From NCBI GenBank assembly GCA_036556695.1, contig DATBIY010000047.1, positions 32,114 through 96,113 on the forward strand: DNA of 64,000 nt. The letters run 5' to 3'. Below the pieces are notes generated by a model. That model saw only the letters and a program-made list of their open reading frames with translations, did no database searches and had not been told where the DNA came from. The DNA is from DASSCW01 sp036556695 (GTDB lineage: Bacteria; Chloroflexota; Limnocylindria; QHBO01). Position numbers and translations under genes: made by a program. Below are positions 7,788-15,600 of the stretch, piece by piece; within the stretch, counting starts at the first letter, position 1; the number at the start of each line of letters is the position of its first letter.

Positions 7788-8957
7788 CTACGCGTCGGCC
7801 GCAGCCGCGTGGCGCGGGTCGTCGCGACCGATGGTGTCCGGGTTCGTGCCGCGCTCGCGAGCGAGGCGCTCCGTCAGTTGCTGCAGCGGGATCGCGGAGC
7901 CGATGAGCGATACCTCGACTCGCGGCAGCCGGCTGGTGACCGGTACGGCCAGGCGCCCGGCCGGCGTCAGGTCGCGCGGAATGTCGTCGCCCAGGTCGGC
8001 GGCGATGATGCCAGCCGCGGGCATGCCAATCGCGGCGGCAGAGCGCAGCACGGCGCGCGCCCGGTCCAGCAGCATCTCTCCCCGCTGCTCGGCGTCGGTG
8101 AGGATGATGACCAGCCCGGTGGTCGAGTCCGTGGCCGCCAGGTGCCCGTGTCGCAGCGTCTCGAGGTGGTGCGCCGTGCTGGGCAGGTGCACCCCTTCCT
8201 CCACCTTGAGGGCGAGCTCCCGCGCCGACGGGTAGTCGGCGCCGGAGCCCACAACCACGAGGCGCGTGCAGCCCGCCAGGATTGTCGCTGCTTCGCCGGC
8301 CGGATCGCCGTCCGCGGTGTCGAGCATGGCTCGCACGCTGATGGGGTCGACCGGTTGCGCGCGGATGGCCGCCGCCAGCGCCGTAGCCGCCAGCATCGGC
8401 GACAGGTAGCCGATGGTGTGGCACCAACTCTGGTCCTGCTCGTGCGTCTGGACGACGACCTGCGCCAGCTGCGCACCGGGAGATCGGTCGCTCACCGTGA
8501 TGAGCGCCGTCTGGCAGCCGGCATCCCGCGCCTCGCGCAACGCCCCGTTGGTCGCCCAGGTGCCGCCCTCGTGCGACACGCCGACGAGCACGCCGCTGGA
8601 CGAAGGACGGCCCAGCAGCTCGAAGGCCTGGGCGGAGCCGATGCGCGCGTCGCGCACCACTGCGTCGCGCAACGCCTCGCCGACGATGGCCACGCAGGCG
8701 ATCGCCGCATGCTCGCTGGTGCCGCAGCCGGTGAAGATCACCGGTTCGCCAGCATCCGCTGCAGCTCGCAGGTCGGCGGCGAGGCGGCGCACGGTCTGGT
8801 CGTCGCGCAGCGCGGTCAGCAGCCGCTCGGCGAAGGCCGGTTCGGCGGCGATCATCTCGGTCATGGTGTACGGCGGCCCGTCGCGTGGCGCCGGCATGCT
8901 GGAGGACTGCCACGGGTCGGGCGCGCCGGGCAGCGGCGCCAGCGGGTCGAAGGTCAT
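7788..8957 (-). CDS. SIS-domain sugar isomerase/deaminase-like protein
   Basis: A 389-residue protein with two SIS (sugar isomerase) domains, laid out like the isomerase half of GlmS or like AgaS. The first domain shows GCGTSEHAA and SHEGGTWAT; the second shows VVGSGADYPSARELALKVEEG and HLETLRHGHLA. There is no glutaminase domain. The ligand is presumably a phosphosugar such as glucosamine-6-phosphate or a tagatose-type amine; the specific reaction is not visible. Start ATG 8957 is chosen because TAGCAT on the minus strand (8970-8965) is 7 nt upstream. It is divergent from, and shares a tiny promoter region with, the lldD-like gene. Confidence 0.8.
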   Translation of the reverse strand: MTFDPLAPLPGAPDPWQSSSMPAPRDGPPYTMTEMIAAEPAFAERLLTALRDDQTVRRLAADLRAAADAGEPVIFTGCGTSEHAAIACVAIVGEALRDAVVRDARIGSAQAFELLGRPSSSGVLVGVSHEGGTWATNGALREARDAGCQTALITVSDRSPGAQLAQVVVQTHEQDQSWCHTIGYLSPMLAATALAAAIRAQPVDPISVRAMLDTADGDPAGEAATILAGCTRLVVVGSGADYPSARELALKVEEGVHLPSTAHHLETLRHGHLAATDSTTGLVIILTDAEQRGEMLLDRARAVLRSAAAIGMPAAGIIAADLGDDIPRDLTPAGRLAVPVTSRLPRVEVSLIGSAIPLQQLTERLARERGTNPDTIGRDDPRHAAAADA

Positions 8958-8964
8958 GACGGCG

Positions 8965-8985
8965 ATGCTACGCGGCATCTATGCT
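8965..8985. promoter_or_regulatory. Back-to-back -10 elements of two divergent leaderless genes
   Basis: TAGCAT on the minus strand (8970-8965) and TATGCT on the plus strand (8980-8985) are 9 bp apart. Each lies 7 nt before its start codon (8957 minus, 8993 plus). The -35 region of each promoter must overlap the coding start of the other gene. Confidence 0.5.
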
Positions 8986-8992
8986 CGGCCGC

Positions 8993-10105
8993 ATGGCATC
9001 CTCGACGGGCCTGCCCGTGCCGAACGACGCGCCGAAGGCCGGCTTCGAGGCGCCGCCAGTCGACGACCCGACGCTGATCAACGTCCTGGACTTCGAGGCG
9101 CGCGCCCTCGAGGTGCTGTCCGAGATGGCACTGAGCTACTACACCAGCGGCGCCGAGGACGAGCGCACGCTCCACGACAACCGCGCCGCCTTCAGCCGGC
9201 GCCGCTTCCTGCCGCGGGTGATGACCGATACCTCGCGCATCGACACCCGTGTGACCGTCTTCAACCGCGAGTGGCCGGTGCCGCTGTTCACCTGCCCCAC
9301 AGCCCTGCATCGCATGGCGCATCCGGACGGAGAGCTGGCCACGGCCAGGGCGACGGCTGCTCGCGGCATCACCATGACCCTGTCGACCTCGGCCAGCACC
9401 GACATGGCCGAAGTCGCGGCCGTCGGCGGCGCGCGCTGGTTCCAGGTCTACCTGCTGGCCGACATGGGCGCGCGCCGCGCCCTCGTAGAGCGTGCCGTGG
9501 AGAACGGCAACGAGGCGCTGGTCATGACCGCCGACCTGCAGCGCCTCGGGCGCCGGGAGCGCGACATCCGCATCGGCTTCCAGCTGCCGTTCGACATCAC
9601 CGTGCCCAACGTGGCGGTGGCCGCCGAGTCATCGCTCGACGCCGCGGCCGACCAGAGCTTCGTCGAGACGCTGACCTGGGACGACCTGGAGTGGCTGGCC
9701 GGCTTCAGCCTGCCGGTGATCCTCAAGGGAGTGCTGCATCCGGAGGACGCAGTGCGGGCGCTCGAGCGCGGGGCGGCGGCAGTCCAGGTCAGCAACCACG
9801 GCGGCCGGCAGCTGGACGGCGCCATCGCCAGCCTGGACGCGCTGCCGGCGGTGGTGGATGCGGTGGCCGGTCGCGCGCCAATCCTGTTCGACGGTGGCGT
9901 CCGCCGGGGGACCGATGCGCTGATGGCGCTGGCGCTGGGCGCCACGGCGGTCGGCATCGGCCGTCCCATCCTGTGGGGCCTGGCTGTCGACGGCGAGGCC
10001 GGTGTCGGGCGCGTGCTCGACATCCTGTCCGCCGAGCTGGAGCACGTCATGGCCCTGGCCGGCGTGCCGAGTGTGGAGGACCTGACGCCGGAGCTGGTGG
10101 TCTAG
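8993..10105 (+). CDS. FMN-dependent alpha-hydroxy-acid oxidase/dehydrogenase (LldD/glycolate oxidase family)
   Basis: A 370-residue TIM-barrel flavoprotein that oxidises a 2-hydroxy acid such as L-lactate or glycolate to the 2-oxo acid. It shows the N-terminal block YYTSGAEDERTLHDN, the FMN-binding VILKGVLHPEDAV with its lysine, the active-site motif NHGGRQLDG with catalytic histidine at about residue 269, and FDGGVRRGTDALMALALGA for FMN phosphate. The second motif residue reads MTADLQR rather than the more usual MTVD. ATG 8993 is preferred, 7 nt after TATGCT. The stop TAG shares the CTAG tetranucleotide 10102-10105 with the convergent hutU stop. Confidence 0.88.
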   Translation: MASSTGLPVPNDAPKAGFEAPPVDDPTLINVLDFEARALEVLSEMALSYYTSGAEDERTLHDNRAAFSRRRFLPRVMTDTSRIDTRVTVFNREWPVPLFTCPTALHRMAHPDGELATARATAARGITMTLSTSASTDMAEVAAVGGARWFQVYLLADMGARRALVERAVENGNEALVMTADLQRLGRRERDIRIGFQLPFDITVPNVAVAAESSLDAAADQSFVETLTWDDLEWLAGFSLPVILKGVLHPEDAVRALERGAAAVQVSNHGGRQLDGAIASLDALPAVVDAVAGRAPILFDGGVRRGTDALMALALGATAVGIGRPILWGLAVDGEAGVGRVLDILSAELEHVMALAGVPSVEDLTPELVV

Positions 10106-11784
10106 CCGGCGTCCTCGGCCATCGGCACCCGCACGCCACGCTCGCGCGCGACCTCCAGCGCACGCGCGTACCCCGCGTCGGCATGGCGGATGACGCCCAT
10201 CCCCGGGTCGGTGGTCAGCACCCGCTCCAGGCGAGCGGCGGCTTCCGGCGTGCCGTCGGCCACGACCACCATCCCGGCATGCAGCGAGTAGCCAATCCCC
10301 ACGCCGCCGCCGTGGTGGAAGCTGACCCAGGTGGCGCCGGCGGCCGTGTTCAGCAGCGCGTTGAGGATCGGCCAGTCGGCGATGGCGTCCGAGCCGTCGC
10401 GCATGCCCTCCGTCTCGCGGAAGGGGCTGGCGACAGAGCCGGCATCCAGGTGGTCGCGGCCGATGACGATCGGTGCGGCCAGCTCTCCGGACGCCACCAT
10501 CTCGTTGATGCGCAGCCCGGCCCGCGCCCGCTCCCCGTAGCCCAGCCAGCAGATTCGGGCCGGCAGGCCCTGGAACGGCACTTTCTGCTCGGCCAGGCGC
10601 AGCCATCGGTGCAGGCTGGCATCCTCGGGGAAGAGCTCCATGAGGGCCGCATCGGTCTTCAGGATGTCATCGGCCTCGCCGGACAGGGCGGCCCAGCGGA
10701 AGGGGCCCTTGCCCTCGCAGAACAGCGGCCGGATGAAGGCCGGCACGAATCCCGGGAAGTCAAAGGCGTTGTCGACGCCGGCTTCCTTCGCGAAGCTGCG
10801 GATGTTGTTGCCGTAGTCGAAGACCACGGAGCCCGACGCCTGGAAGGCCAGCATCGCCCGCACGTGCTTCGCCATGGAGTCGAGTGAGCGCCGGGTGTAC
10901 TCCGCGGGGTCGCGCTCGCGCAGCTCGCGCGCTTCCTCCAGGCCGATACCTCCCGGCACATAGCCGTGCAGCGGGTCATGTGCGGAGGTCTGGTCCGTGA
11001 CGAGGTCGGGATGCCAGCCGCGCTCGACGAGCTGCGGCTCGATGTCTGCCGCATTCGCAATGAGCGCGATGGAGCGCGCCTCGCCGTCGGCCCGCCAGGC
11101 GTCAACCCGGCGGACCGCCTCGTCCAGGTCGTCCGTCATCTCGTCGACGTAGCCGGCCGCATGCCGCCGCTCTGCACGGGCAAAATCCACCTCGATGGCC
11201 AGGCAGGCGCCCTCGTTCATCGTCACGGCCAGCGGCTGCGCACCGCCCATGCCGCCCAGGCCCGCGGTGAGCGTGACCGTGCCCCTGAGGCTGCCATTGA
11301 AATGCTGGCGCGCGGCCTCGGCGAAGGTCTCGTAGGTGCCCTGGATGATGCCCTGGGTGGCGATGTAGATCCAGCTTCCCGCCGTCATTTGGCCGTACAT
11401 CGTCAACCCGGCGCGCTCCAGCTCGCGGAACTGCTCCCAGGTGCCCCAGTGCGGGACGAGGTTGGCGTTGGCGATGAGCACCCGCGGCGCGTCTTTCGTG
11501 GTTTTGAACACACCTACGGGCTTGCCGCTCTGGACCAGCAGCGTCTCGTCAGCTTCGAGCCGCTGGAGCTCCGTGACGATGGCGTCGAAGGCCGCCCAGC
11601 TGCGTGCCGCCCGGCCGGTGCCGCCGTAGACGATGAGGTGCTCCGGGTCCTCGGCCACCTCCGGGTCGAGGTTGTTCATCAGCATCCGCAGGGCGGCTTC
11701 CTGCTGCCAGCCCTTGGTGGACAGCTGCGTTCCACGCGGCGCACGCACGGTCCGCGGTCCGGATTCGGGAGCGGTGGCGGTCAC
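10102..11784 (-). CDS. hutU: Urocanate hydratase
   Basis: A 560-residue NAD-dependent urocanase converting urocanate to imidazolonepropionate, the second step of histidine degradation. The sequence is strongly conserved: LIVYGGTGRAARSW, MYGQMTAGSWIYIATQGIIQGTYETF, VTLTAGLGGMGGAQPLA, VVFDYGNNIRSFAKEAG, and the C-terminal TWVSFHHGGGVGIGYSLHAG. It starts at GTG 11784, 6 nt after TATGAT on the minus strand, so it is probably leaderless. hutH lies about 2 kb upstream in the same orientation but with three other genes between, and no hutI is present in the window. Confidence 0.97.
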   Translation of the reverse strand: MTATAPESGPRTVRAPRGTQLSTKGWQQEAALRMLMNNLDPEVAEDPEHLIVYGGTGRAARSWAAFDAIVTELQRLEADETLLVQSGKPVGVFKTTKDAPRVLIANANLVPHWGTWEQFRELERAGLTMYGQMTAGSWIYIATQGIIQGTYETFAEAARQHFNGSLRGTVTLTAGLGGMGGAQPLAVTMNEGACLAIEVDFARAERRHAAGYVDEMTDDLDEAVRRVDAWRADGEARSIALIANAADIEPQLVERGWHPDLVTDQTSAHDPLHGYVPGGIGLEEARELRERDPAEYTRRSLDSMAKHVRAMLAFQASGSVVFDYGNNIRSFAKEAGVDNAFDFPGFVPAFIRPLFCEGKGPFRWAALSGEADDILKTDAALMELFPEDASLHRWLRLAEQKVPFQGLPARICWLGYGERARAGLRINEMVASGELAAPIVIGRDHLDAGSVASPFRETEGMRDGSDAIADWPILNALLNTAAGATWVSFHHGGGVGIGYSLHAGMVVVADGTPEAAARLERVLTTDPGMGVIRHADAGYARALEVARERGVRVPMAEDAG

Positions 11785-11790
11785 CCGCCG

Positions 11791-11796
11791 ATCATA
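11791..11796 (-). promoter_or_regulatory. -10 element of leaderless hutU
   Basis: TATGAT on the minus strand, 6 nt before GTG 11784, with no Shine-Dalgarno sequence. Confidence 0.55.
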
Positions 11797-11811
11797 CGAC
11801 CGCTGGGGAGG

Positions 11812-12459
11812 CTAGCTGTCCACCCGAATCGGGACCGCGAGGAATCGGGCTCCGTCGGCCTCGGCGATCTCCTGAACCTGAACCTCGCTCAGATCTACCG
11901 CGAAGCGCTTCTGGAGCGGTGCTGTGGCGACCTCACGGTCGGCCACCAGCTCGATCTGATAGGTGCCTGCCTGCAGCAGCCAGCCAGGTGGGCCTTGGAA
12001 CAATGCCAGCGGATTCTGCGCCTGGTCGGGGGCCACCAGCATCGGAGCCGCGTCGCCAACGTACTCGTATGACAGGGCCTGGTCGACGGAGCTGAACGAG
12101 AACTCACCCACCTCGTCCCATGCCAGCTCGGCGGTCGCACCGGACGGATCCGAGACCAGGAGGCGCATGCCACGGATGACCTCGACACGATCATTGTTGC
12201 CGGTGCTCACGAACGTGGGCTGAAGGTAGACGTACGCGTAGCCGTCGCTCGTCGCCTGTGCAAAGCGGACCTGGTCGGGAAGGATCAAGAGCACCGTGGG
12301 GTCGCGCGTGGCAATCACGATCGAGCCAATCGACAGGATCAGCGACAGAAGCGAGGCTGCCAGGGGGACCCAGCCCAGGGAGACAGCGCGCCGAACTCGT
12401 GCCCGCACGGCGCCGTCGGATCGAGAAGCGTCGCGTGTCGGCAGATCCGTGCTGCTCAC
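11812..12459 (-). CDS. Single-span membrane protein of unknown function
   Basis: A 215-residue protein with a basic N-terminus, one transmembrane helix at about residues 30-50 (WVPLAASLLSLILSIGSIVIA) and an extracytoplasmic domain rich in beta-type segments. I recognise no family. It starts at GTG 12459, which lies 7 nt after TATCAT on the minus strand (12472-12467), again suggesting a leaderless mRNA. It is between the ZIP transporter and hutU, all on the same strand, but with its own promoter. Confidence 0.6.
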   Translation of the reverse strand: MSSTDLPTRDASRSDGAVRARVRRAVSLGWVPLAASLLSLILSIGSIVIATRDPTVLLILPDQVRFAQATSDGYAYVYLQPTFVSTGNNDRVEVIRGMRLLVSDPSGATAELAWDEVGEFSFSSVDQALSYEYVGDAAPMLVAPDQAQNPLALFQGPPGWLLQAGTYQIELVADREVATAPLQKRFAVDLSEVQVQEIAEADGARFLAVPIRVDS

Positions 12460-12466
12460 GGCGGGG

Positions 12467-12472
12467 ATGATA
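12467..12472 (-). promoter_or_regulatory. -10 element of the leaderless membrane-protein gene
   Basis: TATCAT on the minus strand, 7 nt before GTG 12459. Confidence 0.5.
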
Positions 12473-12520
12473 CGGAGGACGGACCAGCGACCGATCCACT
12501 CACCGCTCAGAGGGGAGCTG

Positions 12521-13249
12521 TCAGCTCACCCGAGTCAGGAAGAACGCCGTCGCGAAGCCAAGGACGGTGGCCAGGCCGACCAGCTCGCCGCCCTCGCCGA
12601 AGGCCTCCGGGATCATGGTGTCGACCAGCATGGTCAGAATCGCGCCCGCGGCGAAGGCCTGGATCAGCGGCACCCACACGGACGAGCCCATCTCGCCCAG
12701 CGCGCCGAAGCCGATGGCGGCGGCGGCAGCCGAGACGAGCCCCACCACCGCCCACAAACCGATGATCCAGCCGGGCCGGTGCCCCTCCCGTCGCAGGTCG
12801 ACGGCCGCGGTCAGCCCCTCCGGCACGTTTGAGACCGCCACCGCGAAGAGGAACGGCAGGCTGACCGCGGCGCCCCCGAGCAGGGTCGAGCCGAGCACGA
12901 TCGACTCGGGGATGCCGTCCAGCAGCGCACCGAGCACAATGGCCAGGCCGCTGTTCTCGACCTGCTTCATGCGCCCGCCGCGCCGCGCTCCGCCGGCCCG
13001 GGCCAGCCAGCGATCTCCGGCGTAGTAGGTCAGCGCACCGGCTCCCAGGCCGACAGCCACCGACAGCGTGCCGCCCACGCGGAACGCCTCCTCGGTGAGG
13101 TCGAAGGCCACGGCGCTGATCAGTGCCCCGACGCCAAAGGCCAGCACCAGTGCGACCACGCGCCGTGGGATGCGGAGCCACAGGCCGATGAGCGCGCCGG
13201 CCACCAGGGTCGAGGCGGCGGCCAGCCCCCACAGACCGGCCTCGAGCAT
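12521..13249 (-). CDS. ZIP-family metal transporter
   Basis: A 242-residue polytopic membrane protein with about eight hydrophobic segments. Two ZIP-type helices are visible: LLDGIPESIVLGSTLL and AVAVSNVPEGLTAAVDLR, matching the HN(V/x)PEG region, with asparagine, proline and glutamate kept though the usual histidine is serine. It likely imports a divalent cation such as zinc, or lacks full metal selectivity. It starts at ATG 13249, 7 nt after the stop of the GNAT gene, so hutH-GNAT-ZIP form one operon. Confidence 0.8.
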   Translation of the reverse strand: MLEAGLWGLAAASTLVAGALIGLWLRIPRRVVALVLAFGVGALISAVAFDLTEEAFRVGGTLSVAVGLGAGALTYYAGDRWLARAGGARRGGRMKQVENSGLAIVLGALLDGIPESIVLGSTLLGGAAVSLPFLFAVAVSNVPEGLTAAVDLRREGHRPGWIIGLWAVVGLVSAAAAAIGFGALGEMGSSVWVPLIQAFAAGAILTMLVDTMIPEAFGEGGELVGLATVLGFATAFFLTRVS

Positions 13250-13256
13250 GGGAGCC

Positions 13257-13997
13257 TCAGTCCTCGCCGAACGGGTTGGGGCGCTTCGGCTTCTCGGGAA
13301 GCCGGAAGACGTCCTCCTCGGACGGCCCCTTGGGCAGCGGCAGGGGCCACTCGTCGCCCTCGTCGGGTCGCGCTGAGCGCGCCAGCAGGTCGCCCCAGCC
13401 CACCTCGCCGCCCTCGCCGCTCAGCTCTCGACGGTAGACCGGGTAGCGATCGTCGCCGGCGACGCGCGCGAAGCCGGCGGACTCGTACGTGGCGGCCGGA
13501 CCGGGCGAGGGCAGCCAGGGATCGGCCACGCCCTCAAGATACGCCTCGACGGCGATGATTCCGCGGCGGTCCAGCTCGTCGCAGGCCGCGGCCAGCAGCT
13601 GGCGCGCGGCGCCGTCCCGGTCCGGGTGCGACTCCACGACCTGCAGGCAGGTGATGACCCATGGGGCGGGGGAGTCGGGCAGCTCCGGGTAGCGGTCGCG
13701 GATGACCTGCGCCCGGGGGTACGCGGAGATCGGCCCGAACTGGCACCAGCCCACCGCCAGGCGGTCGCCGTCGTCGCCGGTCTGCCAGGCCAGCATCCCG
13801 TAGGCGCCGGCCGTGCGCTCGCCGGCCATCAGCCGCGAGAGCTTCAGCGAACGGGCCGCTTCCCCGTCCTCGGCCGAGCGGTGGCCGTCCAGCCGCTCCC
13901 AGTAGTCGCAGGTCTGGCAGCGCGCGCCGGGCTGGGCCGGCGCGGGGATATCGGCGAAGGAGTCCGGATCCAGGACGGTGAACAGCAGCTCGCTCAT
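13257..13997 (-). CDS. GNAT-like N-acetyltransferase protein
   Basis: A 246-residue protein with a GNAT-like core: YGMLAWQTGD-type beta strands, VITCLQVVESHPDRDGAARQLLAAACDELDRRGI resembling the acyl-CoA-binding motif A and helix, and YESAGFARVAGD near the end. An N-terminal CQTCDYWERL motif may bind metal. The substrate is unknown. Start ATG 13997 follows the hutH stop with one base between (TGA-A-ATG), so translation is coupled to hutH. The C-terminal 50 residues are Pro/Glu-rich and probably disordered. Confidence 0.7.
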   Translation of the reverse strand: MSELLFTVLDPDSFADIPAPAQPGARCQTCDYWERLDGHRSAEDGEAARSLKLSRLMAGERTAGAYGMLAWQTGDDGDRLAVGWCQFGPISAYPRAQVIRDRYPELPDSPAPWVITCLQVVESHPDRDGAARQLLAAACDELDRRGIIAVEAYLEGVADPWLPSPGPAATYESAGFARVAGDDRYPVYRRELSGEGGEVGWGDLLARSARPDEGDEWPLPLPKGPSEEDVFRLPEKPKRPNPFGED

Positions 13998-13998
13998 T

Positions 13999-15516
13999 TC
14001 AGAAGGCCAGGCGTCCAGCCTGGAGCAGCTCGCGCGCCGCGGCGATGTCCGGTGCGGGTGGGCGGTCCTCGGCCAGGTGAGGCACCACCTCCCGGATGGC
14101 GGCGTGGGCGCGGGCCACACCGTCGCCGGGGCGCATCGGCTCACGGAAATCCAGTCCCTGGGCGGCGCACAGCGCCTCGATGGCCAGCACCGCTTCCGCG
14201 CGGTCGACCACCTCGCGCAGGTGCAGTGCGCCGGTGGCGCCCATCGAGACGTGGTCCTCCTGGTTGGCGCTGGTCGGGATGGTGTCGACGCTGGCGGGAT
14301 GGGCGAGCGTCTGCAGCTCGTTAACCAGGGCCGCGGCAGTGTACTGGGCGATCATCAGCCCGGACCGCAGCCCGGGCGCATCGGACAGGAAGGCCGGCAG
14401 GCCGGAGAGGTGCGCGTCCACCAGTCGCGCCGTGCGACGCTCGGAAATTGAGGCCAGCTCCGTGATCGCCGCCTTGGCGTAGTCGATGGCCAGGGCCAGC
14501 GGCTCGCCGTGGAAGTTGCCGCCGGAGATGACCTCGCCGGACGGGAAGACAAGCGGGTTGTCGGTGGCGGCGTTCATCTCGACGGCCAGCACGCGCTCCA
14601 GCTGGTCGAGCGCATCGCGCACCGCGCCGTGGACCTGTGGCATGCAGCGCAGCGAGTAGGCGTCCTGCACCTTGTGGCCGCTCGATGCATGCGAGGCGCC
14701 GATCTGCGAGCCGGCCAGCAGCTCGCGAAGGTGGGCCGCGACGGCCACCTGGCCGGGGTGCGGGCGGGCGGCCACCAGCTCTTCGGCGAAGGCGGCTGCG
14801 GTGCCTTCCATGGCCTCCACGCTCATCGCGCCGATGGCGTCGGCGCTGACTGCCAGCTGCCGCGCGTCGTGCAGCGCCAGCGCCGCCAGTGCGGCCATCA
14901 GCTGCGTCCCGTTCAACAGCGCCAGGCCCTCCTTGGCCTCCAGCTGCAGCGGCTCCAGCCTCGCGCGCTCGAGGGCCTGCGCCGATGGGCCCGGACCGGC
15001 GTCGTCCAGGCGGGCCTCCCCTTCACCGATGACTGCCAGCGCCAGGTGGGCCAGCGGCGCCAGGTCTCCCGATGCGCCAACACTGCCGCGTGACGGGACC
15101 ACCGGATGGACCTCGCCGTTCAGCATGCCGATCAGCAGCTCCACCACCTGCGGGCGAACGCCGGACAGGCCGATGGCCAGGGCGTTGGCCCGCAGCAGCA
15201 GCATGGCGCGCACCACCTCCACGGGAAGCGGCTCGCCGACGCCCGCCGCGTGCGAGCGCACCAGGTTGCGCTGCAGCTCGGCGGTCTGCTCCGGCTCGAT
15301 GCGCACGGTGGACAGGTCGCCGAAGCCGGTGGTCACGCCGTACACCGTGCGCCCCTCGGCGACCAGCTGCTCGACCACGGCTCGGCTGGCGCGCATGCGA
15401 TCGATTGCATCCGGCTCGAGCGTCACCTGGCGGCGACGGCGGGCAACGGCGACGACGTCGTCAACCGTCAGGCCGGACCCGGTGAGCGGCAGCGGGGCGG
15501 TGCTGCTGTCCTGCGT
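13999..15516 (-). CDS. hutH: Histidine ammonia-lyase, probable ACG start
   Basis: Deaminates histidine to urocanate. The MIO cofactor forms from the Ala-Ser-Gly of RGSVGASGDLAPLAHLAL; other family blocks are GVTTGFG near the N-terminus, MNAATDNPL, and SANQEDHVSMG. The first canonical start (GTG 15426) would remove about 30 conserved residues: upstream the same frame reads PLTGSGLTVDDVVAVARRRQ, a typical HutH N-terminus. No ATG, GTG or TTG exists there, but ACG at 15516-15514 sits 6 nt after a strong GGAAGGAGG Shine-Dalgarno sequence. From ACG the protein has 505 residues, the usual family length. A single-base error (ATG read as ACG) is the alternative. First gene of a hutH-GNAT-ZIP operon. 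Confidence 0.9.
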   Translation of the reverse strand, partial: TQDSSTAPLPLTGSGLTVDDVVAVARRRRQVTLEPDAIDRMRASRAVVEQLVAEGRTVYGVTTGFGDLSTVRIEPEQTAELQRNLVRSHAAGVGEPLPVEVVRAMLLLRANALAIGLSGVRPQVVELLIGMLNGEVHPVVPSRGSVGASGDLAPLAHLALAVIGEGEARLDDAGPGPSAQALERARLEPLQLEAKEGLALLNGTQLMAALAALALHDARQLAVSADAIGAMSVEAMEGTAAAFAEELVAARPHPGQVAVAAHLRELLAGSQIGASHASSGHKVQDAYSLRCMPQVHGAVRDALDQLERVLAVEMNAATDNPLVFPSGEVISGGNFHGEPLALAIDYAKAAITELASISERRTARLVDAHLSGLPAFLSDAPGLRSGLMIAQYTAAALVNELQTLAHPASVDTIPTSANQEDHVSMGATGALHLREVVDRAEAVLAIEALCAAQGLDFREPMRPGDGVARAHAAIREVVPHLAEDRPPAPDIAAARELLQAGRLAF

Positions 15517-15522
15517 CGCCGG

Positions 15523-15531
15523 CCTCCTTCC
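15523..15531 (-). promoter_or_regulatory. Strong ribosome-binding site that decides the hutH start
   Basis: GGAAGGAGG on the minus strand, 6 nt before the ACG triplet at 15516-15514. It is far (about 97 nt) from the first canonical start codon GTG 15426. Confidence 0.7.
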
Positions 15532-15539
15532 GGGTGATG

Positions 15540-15563
15540 CGCGCTGCGGATGCTCGCAGCGCG
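15540..15563. repeat. 9-bp inverted repeat in the hutH leader
   Basis: CGCGCTGCG (15540-15548) pairs exactly with 15555-15563 across a 6-nt loop. It lies just upstream of the hutH Shine-Dalgarno sequence, between hutH and the divergent PAP2 gene, so it may be an operator or an mRNA hairpin. Confidence 0.45.
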
Positions 15564-15588
15564 ACCCGGATGAGCCGCCGGGCGAACC

Positions 15589-15594
15589 TATACT
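15589..15594 (+). promoter_or_regulatory. -10 element of the leaderless PAP2 gene
   Basis: TATACT, 6 nt before GTG 15601, with no Shine-Dalgarno sequence. Confidence 0.55.
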
Positions 15595-15600
15595 ACGAAC

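Noticed and set aside
8413..10887. Very long forward frame over the SIS, lldD-like and hutU genes
   Set aside because: No domain; three strongly conserved genes occupy the region in other frames.
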